This document shows, one piece after another, positions 27,837-37,822 of a DNA stretch of 64,000 nucleotides. The DNA comes from Lelliottia sp. JS-SCA-14 (GTDB taxonomy: Bacteria > Pseudomonadota > Gammaproteobacteria > Enterobacterales > Enterobacteriaceae). The stretch spans positions 186,001-250,000 of the forward strand of contig NZ_CP141606.1 in assembly GCF_035593345.1 (NCBI RefSeq), written 5' to 3'. The position numbers were made by a program, and so were the translations under genes. Position 1 is the stretch's first letter; every line of letters starts with the position of its first letter. The notes under the pieces were generated by a model. That model was not told the origin of the DNA and did not search any database. It saw only the letters and a list, made by a program, of their open reading frames with translations.

Positions 27837-29867
27837 CTACTGATTCCCGGCCCAGATCACCATCACGCTATCGTCCTGGTGCTGGCGCACGAAACCGTAG
27901 CCCTGCTTGAGGGAGAGCGTGGTTTGCGTGCCTTCGCCGATGGCCGGATGGCGCGCCCGGAACTGCCCGAGAATTTGCCAGTGCTTAACGGTCGCCGCCT
28001 GATCGCCTGCGACATCCTGCCAGTTCATGTCCGAGCGCGTTCCCTGCAGCGGATCGGAGCCGGTCGGGCCGAATGGACGTTCGGACTCGTCACCATAGTA
28101 AATCTGCACTGAGCCAGGTGAGAGCAACAGCAGTTCTGCCGCGCGCTGGCCGCCCTCGCGGAACAGGCGCGTGTCGTGGGAGGAGAGATAGCTCAGGACG
28201 TTGAATCCCTGCAGTTTTTCCGCCATCTGCTGCCAGGTCATGTCCATTTCGGCCAGGCAATCGGCGGCTTTGGCGGCCTGCTCCTGATAGTCAAAGTTGA
28301 TCATCGCGTCGAAACCATGGCGGTAATACTCGCTTTGCATCACGCCATGCCCCCAGGATTCACCCGTCATCCAGAACGGTGTGTCATCGAGTTTTTTATC
28401 CGGGTTGGCCTCTTTCCACGCTTTCAGCGCCTGGGTGGATTGCTCCTTCAGCGCTTGCCAGGCGGGGAGTTCAACGTGTTTGGCGGTATCGACGCGGAAA
28501 CCGTCAATGCCGTAATCGCGCACCCATTGGCTGAGCCAGTGGGTGAGATAATCGCGCGGTGTATACCCGGCGATCTCTTTGGCGTGGGTGTCCGGCTTAT
28601 GGCGGTAGAAATTGGGCAAACCGGACGGGGTGGTGGACTCGGTTTTGAGATCCGGTAAAAAGGCCAGCGACATGGTCAGATCGTCGAAGCCGGGGTTGTC
28701 GTAGTCGCCGATATCGGTGCGGATCCAGTTTTTGCCCCACCACTTTTCCCACCCGGCTTTGTCGCTGAAATTGATGTAGTCGTTAAAGCTGTGCCAGCTC
28801 TGCCCGGCGGCGGGCTTCCAGTCGGTCCAGCGTTCGCCCAGCGTCTTTTTCAGCTCGTCACCCTGCAAGTACAGCGCGCCGAACTGGAACGCCTGCATAT
28901 CAGCAAGTGTAGCGTAGCCGGTGTGGTTCATCACCACGTCAAAGAGAATGCGGATGCCGCGCTGGTGTGCCTCGTCGACCAGATGGCGCAGATCGTCTTC
29001 GCTGCCCATATTGGCGTCGAGTTTTGTCCAGTCCTGCGTGTAGTAGCCGTGATAGGCGTAGTGCGGGAAATCGCCTTTGGTACCGCCCCCGACCCAGCCG
29101 TGGATTTGCTCCAGCGGGGAGCTTATCCACAGCGCGTTGACGCCAAGCTGCTGCAGATAATCAAGTTTGCTGGCGAGCCCTTTGAGATCGCCTCCGTGGA
29201 AGGTGCCAATCTCCTGCATGCCGTCTTTGTGGCGGCCATAGCTGTTGTCGTTAGAAGGGTCGCCATTGACGAAGCGGTCCGTCAGCACAAAGTAGACGGT
29301 GGCGTTTTGCCAGCTGAATGGCGCAGCTTTGTCGGTTTCTGCCCGCTCAAGCAGGAGCAGACCGTTGCTGTTCGCGGCGGGCTGCAGGGTGATTTTTCCT
29401 TGCTGCACCGTGGCCGTCTGCTGGCTGTAGAAATCCCGGACGACGGAGCCTTCCGGGAAGGTGTTTTTAACATCGAGGGTGAGCGGTTTGCCGTCCCATT
29501 TCGGGCACTGGCGAGTGACATCCGCGACGGGTTTCTCTGCGGCGCTTTGCACTGTGAGCATGAGCGTCGGCGTGCCTGAGCGCGTATCAATGCGCATCTG
29601 ATAATCGCCCTCGCGGAATAAACGCCACTGAGGCGGCGTTCCTTCGCAAGGTTTTAGCGACATCATCTCATTGAGTTTAATCGGGTTTGTCGGCTGCCAG
29701 CACGCGTTGTCAAAACTCAACGTCAGCGGGCGAGTACCCTTCGCAAACTTCGCGTGGCTGGTGAACACCCCAGCAGCTTCGGCATTGAACGTGGAGAAGC
29801 CAGGAGATGACCAGTCTGCATTTGCCATCGCGGGTAAAAGCAAAAGGGCTAAAGCTGAGCGTTTCAT
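27837..29867 (-). CDS. malS: Periplasmic alpha-amylase MalS
   Basis: 676 aa, the E. coli length, from the ATG at 29867 preceded by AGGA. Signal peptide at residues 1-17 (MKRSALALLLLPAMANA), so it is exported to the periplasm and cleaves long maltodextrins. GH13 active-site motifs are clear: DVVMNHTG (region I), GFRVDTAKH (nucleophile Asp, region II), MTGESWGHG (acid/base Glu, region III) and YLSSHDTRLF (region IV). An N-terminal carbohydrate-binding-like region precedes the barrel. E. coli malS depends on MalT; a candidate MalT box lies upstream. Confidence 0.97.
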   Translation of the reverse strand: MKRSALALLLLPAMANADWSSPGFSTFNAEAAGVFTSHAKFAKGTRPLTLSFDNACWQPTNPIKLNEMMSLKPCEGTPPQWRLFREGDYQMRIDTRSGTPTLMLTVQSAAEKPVADVTRQCPKWDGKPLTLDVKNTFPEGSVVRDFYSQQTATVQQGKITLQPAANSNGLLLLERAETDKAAPFSWQNATVYFVLTDRFVNGDPSNDNSYGRHKDGMQEIGTFHGGDLKGLASKLDYLQQLGVNALWISSPLEQIHGWVGGGTKGDFPHYAYHGYYTQDWTKLDANMGSEDDLRHLVDEAHQRGIRILFDVVMNHTGYATLADMQAFQFGALYLQGDELKKTLGERWTDWKPAAGQSWHSFNDYINFSDKAGWEKWWGKNWIRTDIGDYDNPGFDDLTMSLAFLPDLKTESTTPSGLPNFYRHKPDTHAKEIAGYTPRDYLTHWLSQWVRDYGIDGFRVDTAKHVELPAWQALKEQSTQALKAWKEANPDKKLDDTPFWMTGESWGHGVMQSEYYRHGFDAMINFDYQEQAAKAADCLAEMDMTWQQMAEKLQGFNVLSYLSSHDTRLFREGGQRAAELLLLSPGSVQIYYGDESERPFGPTGSDPLQGTRSDMNWQDVAGDQAATVKHWQILGQFRARHPAIGEGTQTTLSLKQGYGFVRQHQDDSVMVIWAGNQ

Positions 29868-29922
29868 TCCATTTTCCTGTCGCGGCCATTTTAACCAGTG
29901 TGCCATCAGGTTTATGGCGAGG

Positions 29923-29932
29923 ACTCCTCCCC
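29923..29932 (-). promoter_or_regulatory. Candidate MalT box upstream of malS
   Basis: On the minus strand this reads GGGGAGGAGT, 9 of 10 matches to the MalT consensus GGGGA(T/G)GAGG, about 56 bp before the malS start. A weaker match lies on the plus strand at 29946-29955. MalT control of malS is established in E. coli; the site itself is inferred. Confidence 0.45.
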
Positions 29933-30181
29933 CTGCGTTTTCTGGCAGGATGAGCCGAAAGGGTGAGTGATCTCGCGCAAAATTAGGCGGTTATCTGCGA
30001 TATCGCACACAAATTTGTAGAAATGATGGTTAAGTGAGCAAGTTTCAGGTGACATAGTTTCGGAATTGGACTATTTCTTTGGATGCTCTGGAAGACTATT
30101 TTTGATATGATTTGAGATTCCGCTCTCAATTTTGTGAAAAAAATAAGGTGTTGGAATGTATATATCCGACCAGGAGACCTA

Positions 30182-31015
30182 ATGATATCGACTCCCATAC
30201 GACGATTTGGGGCTACGATACTCATGTTGCTCACCGTGATGTTTTCAGGTGAGGTGCTTGCGAAGACGCACACGGATACAACGAGTAAAAAAGCCCACGT
30301 CATAAAGACGACGACCAGCAGTAAGAGTAAGGTTAGCAGTAAACAAGAGTATTCTCGCAATAGTGTAAAGAGCAGTTCACTTCCTGATTTGCGAAAATAC
30401 CCTTCCGGGACACCAAGGAAAAAAGCGTTTCTCCGGACGGTAATGCCTTATATTACAAGCCAAAATTCTGCGATTACTGCAGACCGTAACTGGCTGGTTT
30501 CGAAACAGTATGAAAGCCGCTGGTCACCAAGCGAACGCGCACGTCTGAAAGACATCGCGACGCGCTACAAGGTGAGCTGGAACGGTAATACCCGCCGCGT
30601 GCCGTGGAACTCACTGCTTGAGCGTGTGGATATTATTCCAGGCAGCATGGTGGCAACCATGGCAGCAGCCGAGAGTGGTTGGGGCACGTCAAAACTGGCG
30701 CGTAACAACAATAATCTCTTCGGCATGAAATGCGCCAAAGGCCGCTGTAACAACGTGCCTGGCAAAGTGAAAGGCTATTCGCAGTTCGAATCAGTGAAAG
30801 ATTCCGTGAATGCCTACGTGGTGAACCTGAACACGCACCCGGCCTACTCTTCGTTCCGTAAGTCACGCGCTCAGTTGCGTAAAGCGGACCAGGAAGTAAC
30901 CGCGAGCACCATGATTCACAAGCTGAAAGGTTATTCAACGCAGGGTCAGAGCTACAACAACTACCTGTTTGCGATGTACCAGGATAACCAGCGCTTAATC
31001 GCCGCTCATATGTAA
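30182..31015 (+). CDS. bax: Bax protein with glucosaminidase-like domain
   Basis: 277 aa from the ATG at 30182 (CAGGAG just upstream; MISTPIRRFG matches E. coli Bax). An N-terminal hydrophobic segment (about residues 8-26, with AVA-like cleavage after VLA) is followed by a Ser/Lys-rich linker and then a FlgJ-type glucosaminidase domain with the catalytic Glu in MAAAESGWGTSKLARNNNNL (about residue 167) and GMKCAKGRC. The likely site of action is peptidoglycan in the periplasm. Its physiological role is not established. It is divergent from malS. Confidence 0.92.
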   Translation: MISTPIRRFGATILMLLTVMFSGEVLAKTHTDTTSKKAHVIKTTTSSKSKVSSKQEYSRNSVKSSSLPDLRKYPSGTPRKKAFLRTVMPYITSQNSAITADRNWLVSKQYESRWSPSERARLKDIATRYKVSWNGNTRRVPWNSLLERVDIIPGSMVATMAAAESGWGTSKLARNNNNLFGMKCAKGRCNNVPGKVKGYSQFESVKDSVNAYVVNLNTHPAYSSFRKSRAQLRKADQEVTASTMIHKLKGYSTQGQSYNNYLFAMYQDNQRLIAAHM

Positions 31016-31022
31016 GTCATCC

Positions 31023-31057
31023 AAAAAAACGCCTTCCATCGGAAGGCGTTTTTCTTT
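31023..31057. terminator. Bidirectional terminator between bax and xylR
   Basis: ACGCCTTCC-ATC-GGAAGGCGT stem with an A-run before it and a T-run after it. It serves bax (plus) and xylR (minus). Confidence 0.9.
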
Positions 31058-31069
31058 GTTATACCAGCA

Positions 31070-32248
31070 CTACACCAGCACTTCGCTGTACCGCTCGCGG
31101 TACTCCTTCGGCGTGGTGTCATACTCCTTCTTAAACACCGAATAGAAATATTGCAGAGACGGGTAGCCGCACATCTGCGAGATTTCATTGATCGACAGCG
31201 ACGTTGAGATCAGCAGGCTGCGGGCTTTCTCCAGCTTCTCGGCGTGAATCACCGCGTGGATCGTCTCCCCAACCTCTTCTTTAAAGCGCTTCTCCAGATT
31301 TGAGCGAGAAATACCGACCGCATCCAGCACCTGATCCACCTTGATGCCTTTGCAGGCGTGATTGCGGATATAGTGCATCGCCTGAATCACCGCCGGATCG
31401 TTCAGGGAGCGATAGTCCGTCGAGCGGCGTTCCACCACGCGAACGGGCGGAACCAGCAGGCGCTGAAGAGGCAGGGTTTCGTTATCCAGCAGGCGATGAA
31501 GTAACTTGGCCGCCTGGTAGCCCATCTGCCGCGTCCCTTGTGCCACCGACGACAGGGCCACGCGCGACAGATAGCGCGTGAGCTCTTCGTTATCGATACC
31601 AATCACACACAGCTTTTCGGGAACCGGGATGTGCAAATGGTCGCAGACCTGGAGAACGTGACGCGCGCGCGCATCCGTAACGGCGATAATGCCCGTCTGC
31701 GGCGGCAGGGTTTGCAGCCAGTCGGCGAGCCGATTTTGCGCGTGCTGCCAGTTATCAGGCGCAGTCTCCAGCCCCTGATAAACCACGCCGCGATACTTTT
31801 CCTGCGCCACAATCTGGCAAAACGCATACTCGCGCTCCATCGCCCAGCCTTTGCCGCTGGAAGAGGGCAGGCCGTAAAAGGCGAAGCGGTGTACGCCTTT
31901 CTCTTTTAAATGCAGAAAGGCGCTCTCGACCAGCGCGTGGTTGTCGGTCGCGATGTAGTGGACCGGAGGATACTTCTCGGGTGAGTGATACGAGCCGCCG
32001 ACGCCCACAATCGGGACGTCGACGTCGGTCAGCAACTGCTCAATCACGGGATCGTCGTAATCGGCGATCACGCCATCGCCCAGCCAGTCTTTGATGTTTT
32101 CAATGCGGGTACGGAAGTCTTCTTCGATGAAAATATCCCACTCCGATTGCGACGCCTGCAAATATTCACCCACGCCCTCGACGACCTGACGGTCATAGGC
32201 TTTGTTGGCGTTGAATAACAACGTAATGCGGTGACGCTTCTCAAACAT
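31070..32248 (-). CDS. xylR: Xylose operon activator XylR
   Basis: 392 aa, same length as E. coli. The N-terminal LacI/periplasmic-binding-protein-like domain senses D-xylose (MFEKRHRITLLFNANKAYDR ... VGVGGSYHS). The C-terminal AraC-type double helix-turn-helix (about 290-385, with SRSNLEKRFKEEVG and LSINEISQMCGYPSLQYFYSVFKKE) binds between xylA and xylF. It is the last gene of xylFGHR, with its start 34 nt after the xylH stop. Confidence 0.97.
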   Translation of the reverse strand: MFEKRHRITLLFNANKAYDRQVVEGVGEYLQASQSEWDIFIEEDFRTRIENIKDWLGDGVIADYDDPVIEQLLTDVDVPIVGVGGSYHSPEKYPPVHYIATDNHALVESAFLHLKEKGVHRFAFYGLPSSSGKGWAMEREYAFCQIVAQEKYRGVVYQGLETAPDNWQHAQNRLADWLQTLPPQTGIIAVTDARARHVLQVCDHLHIPVPEKLCVIGIDNEELTRYLSRVALSSVAQGTRQMGYQAAKLLHRLLDNETLPLQRLLVPPVRVVERRSTDYRSLNDPAVIQAMHYIRNHACKGIKVDQVLDAVGISRSNLEKRFKEEVGETIHAVIHAEKLEKARSLLISTSLSINEISQMCGYPSLQYFYSVFKKEYDTTPKEYRERYSEVLV

Positions 32249-32282
32249 GGCTTATCTTTCCCAAATCAGTGACAACGCGGCG

Positions 32283-33464
32283 TTATGCCCGTCGTTTGGT
32301 CGCAGAGTCCATCCAGACTGCCAGCAACAAAATGGCGCCTTTAACGATATACTGCCAGAAGGTCGGAACGTCCATCATACTCATTCCGTTATCCAGCGAC
32401 GCCATAATAAACGCACCCATCACCGCGCCCGCAACACTCCCGATGCCGCCTGCGAGGCTGGTTCCACCAATGACACAGGCGGCGATAGCATCCAGCTCGG
32501 CGATGTTCCCGGCGGAGGGCGAACCTGCACCGAGGCGCGAGCTTAAAATCAGCCCGGCGATGGCCACCATCAGACCATTAATCGCGAAAACTGCAAGCTT
32601 GGTGCGCTCCACATTGATACCCGACAGACGTGCCGCCTCAATGTTGCCGCCGATGGCGTAGATACGCCGACCAAAGGCGGTGCGGGTCGCCATAAACATC
32701 CCCGCCAGCAATAGTAGCGTCAGGATAAGCACCGGCGTGGGTACGCCGCGATAATCATTCAGCAGCCAGATGGCCCCCAGCACGATAACGGCGGTCAGGG
32801 CCTGGCGTCCGACGACTGAGGTTGAAGCCGTCGAGGTGAGCCCCAGCGCCTGACGACGCATTCTGGCGCGCCACTGCCAGGCGATAAAGACCATCATACC
32901 GATAGCACCAAACGTGAAGCCCACGCCGTCGGAGAGATAACTCTGACCAATCTGCGACATCGACGCGCTGGTCGGCGACACGGTGGTGCCGTTGGTAATG
33001 CCGATCAGAATGCCGCGAAAGGCGAGCATTCCCGCAAGGGTGACGATGAACGAAGGGACTTTGCGATACGCGACCCACCAGCCGTTCCAGGTCCCGAGCA
33101 GCAGGCCGAGCACCAGCGTGACCGCTACGGTAAGCGGCAATGGCCAGCCGAGCCAGACGTCAAAAATCGCCGCGACGCCGCCCAGTAGCCCCATCATCGA
33201 GCCGACCGACAGATCGATTTCTGCCGAGATAATTACAAACACCATCCCGACCGCCAGAATGCCGGTAATGGCGGTCTGGCGCAGCAGGTTGGAGATGTTT
33301 CGCGCGCTTAAATAGGAGCCGTCGGTCATCCAGGTGAAGAACAGCATGATGACGATAATGGCCGCGATCATGACGAAAACCTGCAGGTTTAGCGTTTTAA
33401 ATCCCGGGAACAGACCTGGCGCAGACGCAGGGGCTTTGATTTCAGACGGGTTGCTTTTCGACAT
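32283..33464 (-). CDS. xylH: D-xylose ABC transporter permease XylH
   Basis: 393 aa (E. coli 393). An integral inner membrane protein with about 10-11 membrane segments, BPD_transp_2 family. The EAA-like region is recognisable in [20 protein letters not shown] and the glycine-rich [16 protein letters not shown]. It works with XylG and XylF for high-affinity xylose uptake. Its start overlaps the xylG C terminus by 23 nt. Confidence 0.96.
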   Translation of the reverse strand: MSKSNPSEIKAPASAPGLFPGFKTLNLQVFVMIAAIIVIMLFFTWMTDGSYLSARNISNLLRQTAITGILAVGMVFVIISAEIDLSVGSMMGLLGGVAAIFDVWLGWPLPLTVAVTLVLGLLLGTWNGWWVAYRKVPSFIVTLAGMLAFRGILIGITNGTTVSPTSASMSQIGQSYLSDGVGFTFGAIGMMVFIAWQWRARMRRQALGLTSTASTSVVGRQALTAVIVLGAIWLLNDYRGVPTPVLILTLLLLAGMFMATRTAFGRRIYAIGGNIEAARLSGINVERTKLAVFAINGLMVAIAGLILSSRLGAGSPSAGNIAELDAIAACVIGGTSLAGGIGSVAGAVMGAFIMASLDNGMSMMDVPTFWQYIVKGAILLLAVWMDSATKRRA

Positions 33465-34983
33465 GACGTTCCCTCCTCAGGGCGGCTTCCATCACCTGTT
33501 CCTGGGTCAGGTTTTGGTTTTTCAGATTGGCTTTCAGTTTGCCTTCGTGCATCACCAGGACGCGATCGCTCAGGCCGAGCACTTCGGGCAGTTCGGACGA
33601 GATCACAATCACCGCGATGCCCTGCTGCACCAGCTGGTTAATAAGTTTGTAGATTTCATATTTTGCGCCGATGTCGATCCCGCGCGTCGGTTCATCCAGA
33701 ATCAGGATGCGCGGATTGAGCAGCAGACAGCGAGCCAGAATCGCTTTCTGCTGATTACCGCCGCTCAGCCGCCCGATGGCTAATTCGGGCGACGAGGTTT
33801 TGACTTTCAGGCGCGCTAAAGACTGGAGAATGCACTGCTGTTCAGCGGCATCGTCCAGGCTGCTCAGCGCACCCGAAAACTGGTTGAGTGCCGCCAGGGT
33901 AATGTTTTTCCCCACGGCCATGACCGGCACAATGCCGTCTCTTTTACGATCTTCCGGGACCATCGCGATACCCTGAGCGATCGCCTGCTGGCAGCTGTTG
34001 ATCTGCACGGGCTGACCGTCGAGGTAAATCTTGCCCTCCCAGCGGCCCGGCCAGACGCCAAACAGGCACTGGACGGCTTCGGTTCGCCCGGCACCGACTA
34101 AACCTGCAATACCGAGGATCTCCCCGCGCCGCAGGGAGAAGGAGACATTGTTGACGCGTTTGATATGGCGGTTCACCGGATGCCAGGCAGTCAGATTCTC
34201 GACTCTTAGGATTTCATCCCCGGTGGTGTGCGGTTCGTTGGGGTAGAGCGCAGTGAGTTCGCGGCCCACCATCATGGTGATGATGTCGTCTTCGTTCATC
34301 CCGTCGGCTTCTCGCGTGCCGATGTGTTGCCCGTCGCGAATAACGCAGATGGTGTCCGAGATAGCTTTCACCTCGTTGAGTTTGTGAGAGATATAAATAC
34401 AGGCGATGCCGTGGTGCTGCAGGTCGCGGATGATATCCAGCAGCACCGCGGTTTCTTGCTCCGTCAGGGAGGCGGTCGGTTCGTCGAGGATCAACAGGCG
34501 CACCTGTTTGTTCAGCGCTTTGGCGATTTCAACCAGCTGCTGCTGCCCCAGCCCCAGGTCGCCGACGCGGGTGTCTGGTGAGATATGCAGGCTGACCTGG
34601 GCCAGCAGCTTTTCACAGCGCAGGGTCATACTGTCGTAGTCCAGCACGCCGAAATTCGAGATCTCCGCGCCGAGGAAAATATTCTCCAGCACGGTGAGAT
34701 GCTTCACCAGCGCCAGCTCCTGGTGAATGATGGCGATACCTTTGCGCTCCGTGTCGCGAATGTGGGTGGCCTGCAGGGTTTCACCGGCAAAGACGATTTC
34801 CCCGTCGTAACTGCCGTGCGGATAGATGCCGCACAGCACTTTCATCAGCGTGGATTTGCCGGAGCCATTTTCGCCGCACAGAGAGACAATCTCGCCGGGG
34901 TTTAAGCGCAGGCTCACGTTGTCGACAGCTTTCACTGCGCCAAAGGCTTTGGTGATACTTTTCATTTCAAGTAAGTAAGGCAT
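33442..34983 (-). CDS. xylG: D-xylose ABC transporter ATPase XylG
   Basis: 513 aa (E. coli 513), two fused ABC domains of the monosaccharide importer class. First domain: Walker [12 protein letters not shown] (about residue 38), signature [15 protein letters not shown], Walker [12 protein letters not shown]. Second domain: degenerate P-loop [11 protein letters not shown], signature [13 protein letters not shown], Walker [13 protein letters not shown]. The degenerate second P-loop is normal for this class. It follows xylF after a 52-nt hairpin-containing spacer. Confidence 0.97.
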   Translation of the reverse strand: MPYLLEMKSITKAFGAVKAVDNVSLRLNPGEIVSLCGENGSGKSTLMKVLCGIYPHGSYDGEIVFAGETLQATHIRDTERKGIAIIHQELALVKHLTVLENIFLGAEISNFGVLDYDSMTLRCEKLLAQVSLHISPDTRVGDLGLGQQQLVEIAKALNKQVRLLILDEPTASLTEQETAVLLDIIRDLQHHGIACIYISHKLNEVKAISDTICVIRDGQHIGTREADGMNEDDIITMMVGRELTALYPNEPHTTGDEILRVENLTAWHPVNRHIKRVNNVSFSLRRGEILGIAGLVGAGRTEAVQCLFGVWPGRWEGKIYLDGQPVQINSCQQAIAQGIAMVPEDRKRDGIVPVMAVGKNITLAALNQFSGALSSLDDAAEQQCILQSLARLKVKTSSPELAIGRLSGGNQQKAILARCLLLNPRILILDEPTRGIDIGAKYEIYKLINQLVQQGIAVIVISSELPEVLGLSDRVLVMHEGKLKANLKNQNLTQEQVMEAALRRERHVEKQPV

Positions 34984-35009
34984 AACTGCTCCACATGATC
35001 TGAGGGGGC

Positions 35010-35035
35010 CCCCGCACAGCAGGGGCGATGCGGGG
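35010..35035 (-). promoter_or_regulatory. Intercistronic hairpin xylF-xylG
   Basis: CCCCGCA (35010-35016) pairs with TGCGGGG (35029-35035) directly after the xylF stop, with an alternative GGGGGCCCCC stem next to it. A strong stem between binding-protein and ATPase genes commonly raises the binding-protein mRNA level by 3' protection or partial termination; that role is inferred. Confidence 0.55.
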
Positions 35036-36028
35036 TTACAGTTCGCTCTTCTTGTGGAAACCGTCTTTTACAACCGTGGCGTCAATGTTCTCTTTGTTGA
35101 CTTCGATTGGCGTCAGCAGACGGGCTGGGACATCTTTCAGGCCGTTATTGAGCTTGGAATCGGCCTTAGGCTGCTGATCGTTGCCCAGTTCGACGGCAAT
35201 TTCAGCGGCAGTAGTGGCGAGCTCGGTGATGGGTTTGTAGACCGTCATGGTTTGCGTACCGGCAATAATACGTTTCACGCCTGCCAGGTCCGCATCTTGT
35301 CCGGAAATTGCCACTTTACCGGCCAGGCCCTGGGCACTCAGCGCCTGAATCGCACCGCCCGCGGTGGCATCGTTTGAGGCGACGACGGCGTCGATTTTGT
35401 TATTATTCGCGGTTAACGCGTTTTCCATAATTTTCAGCGCGTTTTCTGGCAGCCAGCCGTCAGCCCACTGATCGCCCACCACTTTAATTTTTCCGTCGTC
35501 GATATAAGGCTTGAGAACTTTCATCTGCCCTTCGCGGAATAATTTGGCGTTGTTATCGACAGGTGAGCCGCCCATCAGGAAATAATTCCCCTGCGGCACT
35601 TTGTTGACCAGGCTTTGCGCCTGTAATTCACCGACTTTTTCGTTGTCGAAGGAAATATAAAAATCGATATCGGCGTTATTTATCATTCGGTCATAGGCTA
35701 AAACTTTAATTCCCTCTTGTTTCGCTTCTTTGACGACATTACTTAACACCTGACCGTTGTAAGGAATAATGACCAGAACATCAACGCCGCGGTTAATCAT
35801 ATTTTCGATTTGCGACATTTGCGTCTCTTCATTGCCATTAGCAGACTGAACAAACACTTTTGCGCCGAGAGATTCCGCTTTATTCACAAAAATATCGCGG
35901 TCTTTTTGCCAGCGCTCCAGGCGCAGGTCGTCGATGGCCATTCCGATTTTGACTTCTTTTGCATGCCCCGCAAAGCTTGTGAGCACTAGCGAAGCGCAGA
36001 GAGTAAGGCACAGGTTTCTTATCGTCAT
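35036..36028 (-). CDS. xylF: D-xylose-binding periplasmic protein XylF
   Basis: 330 aa from the second of two adjacent ATGs (36028; the first, at 36031, is equally possible). It has a 23-residue signal peptide ending GHAKEV-, as in E. coli. Periplasmic-binding-protein type 1 fold with the xylose contacts in [36 protein letters not shown] and SNDATAGGA. It delivers xylose to XylGH. It is divergent from xylA. Confidence 0.96.
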   Translation of the reverse strand: MTIRNLCLTLCASLVLTSFAGHAKEVKIGMAIDDLRLERWQKDRDIFVNKAESLGAKVFVQSANGNEETQMSQIENMINRGVDVLVIIPYNGQVLSNVVKEAKQEGIKVLAYDRMINNADIDFYISFDNEKVGELQAQSLVNKVPQGNYFLMGGSPVDNNAKLFREGQMKVLKPYIDDGKIKVVGDQWADGWLPENALKIMENALTANNNKIDAVVASNDATAGGAIQALSAQGLAGKVAISGQDADLAGVKRIIAGTQTMTVYKPITELATTAAEIAVELGNDQQPKADSKLNNGLKDVPARLLTPIEVNKENIDATVVKDGFHKKSEL

Positions 36029-36031
36029 CAT

Positions 36032-36400
36032 TATTTTACCTTTTTTGTAGGGTGGTAAGGCTTGGACAAAAGAATCATTCACTGCCAGATACGCAGCAAA
36101 TTCTTAACGGGGAAAGGGAAACTCGCAATTACAGATTTTTATCTTCTCATTACGATATTTGGTTTATTTGCGAATTTATGACCGCGATCTGATTTTAAAA
36201 TGCGCAACTTATTAATTACACATGATTCTGGAATAAGCGCCGAAAAATCCTTTGCCTGCGTATTATTTTTGCGAGCCAGCGCACGTTTGTGCATTCTCTC
36301 AATAGCAGTGTGAAATAACGTAATTGAGCAACCTGCAATGTGTATTCACTATTACTCCATTATCGATGACTCGCCGCACCTCTTGATTATGGAGTTCAAT
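36032..36400. promoter_or_regulatory. xylF-xylA divergent control region
   Basis: 369 bp between the divergent xylF and xylA genes. A CRP-like site TGCGA-N6-GCACG is at 36270-36285, in the same place and context as the known E. coli xylA CRP site, and the following CTCAATAGCAGTGTGAAATA stretch (36298-36317) matches the E. coli xylA promoter closely. XylR operators are expected on each side of the CRP site. I could not delimit them by reading alone. Confidence 0.65.
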
Positions 36401-37723
36401 ATGCAAGCTTATTTCGACCAACTCGATCGCGTTCGCTATGAAGGCCCGAAATCCACCAATCCTCTAGCATTTCGTCACTACAATCCGGACGAGCTGGTGC
36501 TGGGTAAGCGCATGGAAGATCACCTGCGTTTCGCCGCCTGCTACTGGCATACCTTCTGCTGGAACGGCGCGGATATGTTCGGCGTGGGGTCGTTTGACCG
36601 TCCGTGGCAGCAGCCAGGCGAAGCGCTGGAGCTGGCGAAGCGCAAAGCGGATGTGGCCTTCGAGTTCTTCCACAAACTGAACGTCCCGTATTACTGCTTC
36701 CACGATGTGGACGTCTCTCCGGAAGGCGCATCGCTTAAAGAGTACCTGAACAACTTTGCCCAGATGGTGGATTATCTGGGTGAAAAACAGCAGCAAAGTG
36801 GCGTGAAGCTGCTGTGGGGCACGGCAAACTGCTTCACCAACCCTCGCTACGGCGCGGGTGCGGCGACCAACCCGGATCCTGAAGTGTTCAGCTGGGCCGC
36901 CACTCAGGTCGTGACCGCCATGAACGCCACACATAAGCTGGGCGGCGAAAACTACGTCCTGTGGGGCGGCCGCGAGGGTTACGAAACGCTGCTGAACACC
37001 GATCTGCGTCAGGAGCGCGAACAGATTGGCCGCTTCATGCAGATGGTGGTGGATCACAAACACAAAATCGGTTTCCGCGGCACCCTGCTGATTGAACCTA
37101 AACCGCAGGAGCCCACCAAACACCAGTACGATTATGATGTCGCGACGGTGTACGGTTTCCTCAAGCAATTTGGTCTGGAAAAAGAGATCAAAGTGAATAT
37201 CGAAGCCAACCACGCGACGCTGGCGGGGCACTCTTTCCACCATGAAATCGCGTCGGCTATTGCGCTGGGAATCTTCGGCTCTGTCGATGCCAACCGCGGT
37301 GACCCGCAGCTTGGCTGGGACACCGACCAGTTCCCGATCAGCGTGGAAGAAAATGCGCTGGTGATGTATGAAATCATCAAAGCGGGCGGTTTCACGACGG
37401 GAGGCCTGAACTTTGACGCCAAAGTGCGTCGTCAGAGCACCGATAAATACGATCTGTTCTATGGCCATATTGGCGCGATGGATACCATGGCGCTGGCGCT
37501 GAAAGTGGCTGCCCGCATGATTGAAGACGGCGAGCTGGATAAACGTGTGGCGAAGCGTTATTCCGGCTGGAACAGTGAACTCGGCCAGCAAATTTTGAAA
37601 GGGCAGTTATCCCTTGCCGAGATCGCGAAGTACGCTGAACAGCATAGTCTGGCGCCGAGCCATCAGAGCGGTCATCAGGAACTGCTGGAAAACCTGGTGA
37701 ATCATTACCTGTTTGATAAGTGA
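36401..37723 (+). CDS. xylA: Xylose isomerase
   Basis: 440 aa, the E. coli length, from the ATG at 36401 (GGAG upstream; [15 protein letters not shown]). It isomerises D-xylose to D-xylulose in the cytoplasm. Class II xylose isomerase TIM barrel with catalytic and metal residues visible in [11 protein letters not shown] (His101/Asp104), [16 protein letters not shown] (Glu and metal loop), [14 protein letters not shown] and [20 protein letters not shown]. An upstream in-frame start at 36338 is not needed. Forms an operon with xylB. Confidence 0.98.
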   Translation: MQAYFDQLDRVRYEGPKSTNPLAFRHYNPDELVLGKRMEDHLRFAACYWHTFCWNGADMFGVGSFDRPWQQPGEALELAKRKADVAFEFFHKLNVPYYCFHDVDVSPEGASLKEYLNNFAQMVDYLGEKQQQSGVKLLWGTANCFTNPRYGAGAATNPDPEVFSWAATQVVTAMNATHKLGGENYVLWGGREGYETLLNTDLRQEREQIGRFMQMVVDHKHKIGFRGTLLIEPKPQEPTKHQYDYDVATVYGFLKQFGLEKEIKVNIEANHATLAGHSFHHEIASAIALGIFGSVDANRGDPQLGWDTDQFPISVEENALVMYEIIKAGGFTTGGLNFDAKVRRQSTDKYDLFYGHIGAMDTMALALKVAARMIEDGELDKRVAKRYSGWNSELGQQILKGQLSLAEIAKYAEQHSLAPSHQSGHQELLENLVNHYLFDK

Positions 37724-37730
37724 TCGATAA

Positions 37731-37799
37731 TGCCGGGCGGCGCTGCGCTTGCCCGGCCTAAAATCATCGTAGGCCCGGTAAGCCTCGCGCCACCGGGCA
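37731..37799. repeat. BIME (two opposed REPs) between xylA and xylB
   Basis: Two REP-like palindromes, GCCGGGCGGCGCTGCGCTTG followed by CCCGGCC and then GGCCCGGTAAGCCTCGCGCC followed by ACCGGGC, lie in opposite orientation in the xylA-xylB gap. This fits a bacterial interspersed mosaic element. Confidence 0.85.
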
Positions 37800-37822
37800 T
37801 TTTCAGTTAAGGAATCCACACT

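Noticed and set aside
36309..36324. Second CRP site TGTGAAATAACGTAAT before xylA
   Set aside because: Only one half matches; this segment aligns with the -10 region of the E. coli xylA promoter.
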